A stretch of 64,000 bases of DNA, taken from positions 992,001 to 1,056,000 of the forward strand of contig CP064961.1 in NCBI GenBank assembly GCA_016699125.1, in the 5' to 3' direction. A program made the position numbers and the translations under genes. Source of the stretch: a bacterium (GTDB taxonomy: Bacteria; Babelota; Babeliae; Babelales; Vermiphilaceae). Shown here piece after piece: positions 61,266-64,000 of this stretch (positions are counted from its first letter, which is position 1; each line of letters starts with the position of its first letter). The notes under the pieces were generated by a model. It did not search any database. It was not told where the DNA came from and was given only the letters and a program-made list of their open reading frames with translations.

Positions 61266-63230
61266 ATGAAAAAACCATTATTTAAAATTCACAGTCCTTT
61301 TGAACCGGCCGGAAGCCAACCAGAAGCAATCGAAAAACTAACAAAAAACTTAGGTAAAATTTCAACCTTGATGGGAGTGACCGGCTCTGGAAAAACCTTT
61401 ACTATCGCACATGTTATTGCAAAACAGGTAAAACCGGTGCTCATTTTGGCTCCCAACAAAACGTTGGCCGCACAACTTTATGAAGAGTTCAGCCTCTTTT
61501 TTCCTGAAAATAAGGTCTGCTATTTTGTCAGTTATTATGATTATTATCAACCTGAATCCTATCTTCCTGCCCAAGACATCTATGTTCCCAAAGAAACAAA
61601 AATAAATAGTGAAATCGAACGATTACGGGTTGAAGCAACTGCATCACTGATCAATCGTCCAGACACGATCGTTATTGCATCCGTTTCCTGTATCTATTCT
61701 TTGGGAAACCCTACAGATTATAAAGAACTTGCATTTTCACTGCAGGTTGGGCAGAAAATAAGCAGGCAGGAACTGTTAAAACAGCTTATTTTTATTCAAT
61801 ACAAAAGAAATGATATCGATCGCAATCCAGGTACCTTTGCAGTTGTTGGAACGAGTGTTGAGGTAATACTTCCGTATCAGAAAGATAAACTTCGCATTGA
61901 ACTTTTTGGCAGTACCATCGAAGAGCTTTGCTGGGTTGGACGATTGACTAATAACGTTAATATGAAGCTTGATAATACACTCATTTTTCCCGCAAAACAT
62001 TTTGTTACTCCGGAATCTCGAAAAGAGCTTGCGATTACTAGTATTGAAAAAGAGCTTGCAGTGGCAGTTGGACAGCTGTCAAATCCAGTGTATCAAGAAC
62101 GGCTCAAGCAACGCATTGAGCATGATATTGAGATGCTCAAAGAAACAGGATACTGCAACGGCATTGAAAACTACTCGTCCCATTTTGATGGACGAAAAGC
62201 AGGAGAGCCGCCCTACTGCTTGCTGGATTTTTTTCCGGAAGATTTTTTACTGGTCGTGGACGAATCACATATCGCACTTGCGCAGTTACGCGGGATGTAT
62301 GCAGGTGATCGTGCGCGCAAAAAATCACTCATCGAATACGGATTTCGTCTTCCATCATCGTACGAAAACAGACCGCTACAGTTTGAAGAGATAGAACGTT
62401 ATTTTAAAAACAGCATCTTCGTATCCGCAACTCCCGGACCGTACGAAATTGAAAAATCAAAGATCCTGGTTGAACAGATCATTCGGCCTACTGGTCTGGT
62501 CGACCCTGAAATTGTCGTGCGACCACGCATCAATCAGCTTGCAGATCTGATAAGCGAAATAGAAATTACCACCGAAAAAGGCTTTCGGTCACTCGTCATG
62601 GTCATGACAAAAAAGCTTGCCGAGGAACTTGCCAGATTTTTGGAAGAACGGATGATCAAAGTATGTTATCTACACAGTGAACTGAAAACACCACAACGAA
62701 CGGAACTGTTGCAAAAATTGCGAATGGGCGAGTTTGACTGTCTCGTTGGTGTCAATCTGTTACGTGAAGGCATCGACCTGCCAGAGGTTGCACTCGTTGC
62801 TATTATGGATGCAGACCTTGAAAGCTTTCTGCGCGACAAACGATCATTAATTCAGATTATTGGAAGGGCCGCACGAAATACGCAAGCTCGGGTGCTTTTG
62901 TATGCGGACAGGATCACCGGATCCATGCATGATGCGATGGCCGAAACTGACCGCAGACGAACACTGCAACTTGCATACAACAAAAAGCATGGTATTATTC
63001 CAAAAACGGTGCAACGCGAGGTGGTCAAATCGATCACCGGCCTGCAAGAAGCAATCGGCAAAGCATCACCAGCAAACAAAAAAGCAAAAAATAAGAAGGT
63101 GCCGACTACCGACATCGACAGATATATTGCCGAACTTGAAACCGAAATGCAGGCAGCCGCGGAACGACTTGATTTTGAGACTGCAATCACCTTGCGACAA
63201 AAACTGTTTGATATTAAAAGGCAAAAATAG
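61266..63230 (+). CDS. uvrB: Excinuclease ABC subunit UvrB
   Basis: Damage-recognition helicase of nucleotide excision repair. Signatures: FEPAGSQPEAIEKL, Walker A GVTGSGKT, the beta-hairpin YYDYYQPESYLPAQDIYVPKE region, VVDESHIALAQLRGMY (DEAD-like), FVSATPGPYE, GVNLLREGIDLPEV, IQIIGRAARN, and the C-terminal UVR domain (AELETEMQAAAERLDFETAI) that binds UvrC. Length is normal. A TTG at 61260 opens the frame two codons earlier, but the ATG at 61266 fits the family start; neither has a strong ribosome site. 8 bases after the glycosyltransferase. Confidence 0.98.
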   Translation: MKKPLFKIHSPFEPAGSQPEAIEKLTKNLGKISTLMGVTGSGKTFTIAHVIAKQVKPVLILAPNKTLAAQLYEEFSLFFPENKVCYFVSYYDYYQPESYLPAQDIYVPKETKINSEIERLRVEATASLINRPDTIVIASVSCIYSLGNPTDYKELAFSLQVGQKISRQELLKQLIFIQYKRNDIDRNPGTFAVVGTSVEVILPYQKDKLRIELFGSTIEELCWVGRLTNNVNMKLDNTLIFPAKHFVTPESRKELAITSIEKELAVAVGQLSNPVYQERLKQRIEHDIEMLKETGYCNGIENYSSHFDGRKAGEPPYCLLDFFPEDFLLVVDESHIALAQLRGMYAGDRARKKSLIEYGFRLPSSYENRPLQFEEIERYFKNSIFVSATPGPYEIEKSKILVEQIIRPTGLVDPEIVVRPRINQLADLISEIEITTEKGFRSLVMVMTKKLAEELARFLEERMIKVCYLHSELKTPQRTELLQKLRMGEFDCLVGVNLLREGIDLPEVALVAIMDADLESFLRDKRSLIQIIGRAARNTQARVLLYADRITGSMHDAMAETDRRRTLQLAYNKKHGIIPKTVQREVVKSITGLQEAIGKASPANKKAKNKKVPTTDIDRYIAELETEMQAAAERLDFETAITLRQKLFDIKRQK

Positions 63231-63296
63231 GATCCATTAAACTTAGAAAAATTGTATCTTAAAAAACAGAATAAATGAAATGAACCCAGCCCGTTA

Positions 63297-63806
63297 TTAT
63301 AAGCCGTTCAATGCTTTATAAACCGCTAATGCTTGATTAATCAGCGCAAGATTCCTGAGAACATTGTTTCGAGTTTCGCCCTTTGCAGATTTCAGCTGCT
63401 TTTCCAAATAACAAAACGCCAATAGATTCACGCCAGCCGGAACTATAGCATTGCACTCATAGTGACGTGAAATGCGAGTAACCACGTATGAACCTCCCAT
63501 CAGCAGCGTAACCTTTAAACTTGAAAATAGGTCATCTTCCCAACCTTTTTTTAAAGCTTTTTTAAAAGGATCTTTAACGCTGAAAGCAAAATCTGTGCCA
63601 TCTCCTTCATAAAATTTTTGACCTAGATAATCCTCTACAAAAAGAAGGCAAGGGATGACGACCTGTACTACTGTCAATTTTGCTTGATGTTGCACACAGA
63701 AATTCAATAGCGTCTTCACAGTTTCCATAACCCTTGTTTCTGTCACAAACCCTGCACAAAAGACAAGGTAAATTACCAGTTTTTTTATTGCGTTATGTGT
63801 ATACAT
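63297..63806 (-). CDS. Exported/membrane protein of unknown function (169 aa)
   Basis: Not recognised. Signal-like N-terminus (IKKLVIYLVFCAGFVTETRV). Several short hydrophobic stretches (LTVVQVVIPCLLFVEDYLG, FSSLKVTLLMGGSYVV, AGVNLLAFCYLE), so probably a small membrane protein; the layout is reminiscent of the 132-aa protein at 55705 but the sequences do not align convincingly. It converges with uvrB across 66 bases. The region to the window end (63807-64000) is AT-rich and shows no gene. Confidence 0.62.
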   Translation of the reverse strand: MYTHNAIKKLVIYLVFCAGFVTETRVMETVKTLLNFCVQHQAKLTVVQVVIPCLLFVEDYLGQKFYEGDGTDFAFSVKDPFKKALKKGWEDDLFSSLKVTLLMGGSYVVTRISRHYECNAIVPAGVNLLAFCYLEKQLKSAKGETRNNVLRNLALINQALAVYKALNGL

Positions 63807-64000
63807 TACTACGGAATCCTTAATTAAGTTAACTTGAGAATTGAAAAATATCTTTTTATTTTTGATTTTTCAGAATAAAAAGTAAATCATTAATCAAATA
63901 ATGTCAAAAAAATAGTACAAACAAATACTTTTGTTTACAAATCTTTAAATGCTTTGCAAACAAAACCTACTTGAACTATCAAAGATAAACCATTAGGTAT

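Noticed and set aside
55705..63806. Paralogy of the 132-aa (55705) and 169-aa (63297) proteins
   Set aside because: Only the general layout of short hydrophobic segments is alike; no convincing residue alignment.

Overview
The window reads as part of a small, AT-rich genome of a Gram-negative-type bacterium living with a host. It has an outer-membrane assembly gene (bamA), a porin-like barrel, peptidoglycan synthesis (mraY), an ankyrin-repeat protein, and about twenty short proteins with an N-terminal signal peptide and no recognisable family. This mix resembles Candidatus Dependentiae (TM6), but that placement is an inference from gene content; there is no rRNA here to test it. All coordinates and counts come from reading the sequence by eye.

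Layout. 0-4 kb (minus): 3'-truncated M23 peptidase, an exported unknown, tmRNA (ssrA) with smpB and a DUF2062 protein. 4-7.3 kb (plus): two exported unknowns around tsaD. 7.3-12 kb (minus): an island of exported proteins, including two paralogues flanking an ankyrin protein, with strong hairpin terminators. 12-18.1 kb: a double-domain M16 peptidase (minus), then a ComEC-like protein, a C11 clostripain-family peptidase and a family-4 uracil-DNA glycosylase (plus). 18.1-18.5 kb: a non-coding segment with 5+3 copies of an 11-bp DnaA-box-like unit followed by AT-rich DNA. 18.5-33 kb: nusA-infB (plus), then secA and the dnaG-rpoD-corC cluster (minus), with small exported genes between them. 33-38 kb: porin-like gene, a 26-bp-stem bidirectional terminator, an IS5-type element that has split a small exported-protein gene inside its signal peptide, and more exported unknowns. 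38-47 kb: amino-acid permease, mraY, a tandem duplicate pair, a DHFR-like gene with a damaged start, and a fused nucleotidyltransferase-HEPN protein. 47-54 kb (minus): small membrane proteins, bamA, and two coiled-coil proteins with C-terminal membrane segments. 54-64 kb: cysS, a repeat-rich accessory stretch, a coupled pair of LigD-like proteins (phosphoesterase and polymerase modules) whose catalytic residues are altered, a GT4 glycosyltransferase and uvrB.

How the genes work together. Housekeeping genes cover translation quality control (ssrA, smpB, tsaD), transcription and translation (nusA, infB, rpoD, cysS), replication and repair (dnaG, uvrB, uracil-DNA glycosylase) and the envelope (secA, bamA, mraY). 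They are interleaved with islands of exported proteins that are probably lineage-specific and would need SecA for export. Base skew appears to change sign near 18.1-18.5 kb and again near 46-48 kb, which suggests an origin-type boundary, an inversion, or both.

The most unusual items are the catalytically degenerate LigD-like pair (58.4-60.0 kb), the DnaA-box-like arrays (18.1-18.3 kb), the exactly reconstructable IS insertion (34.0-35.4 kb) and the MNT-HEPN fusion lacking the HEPN arginine (46.6-47.2 kb).
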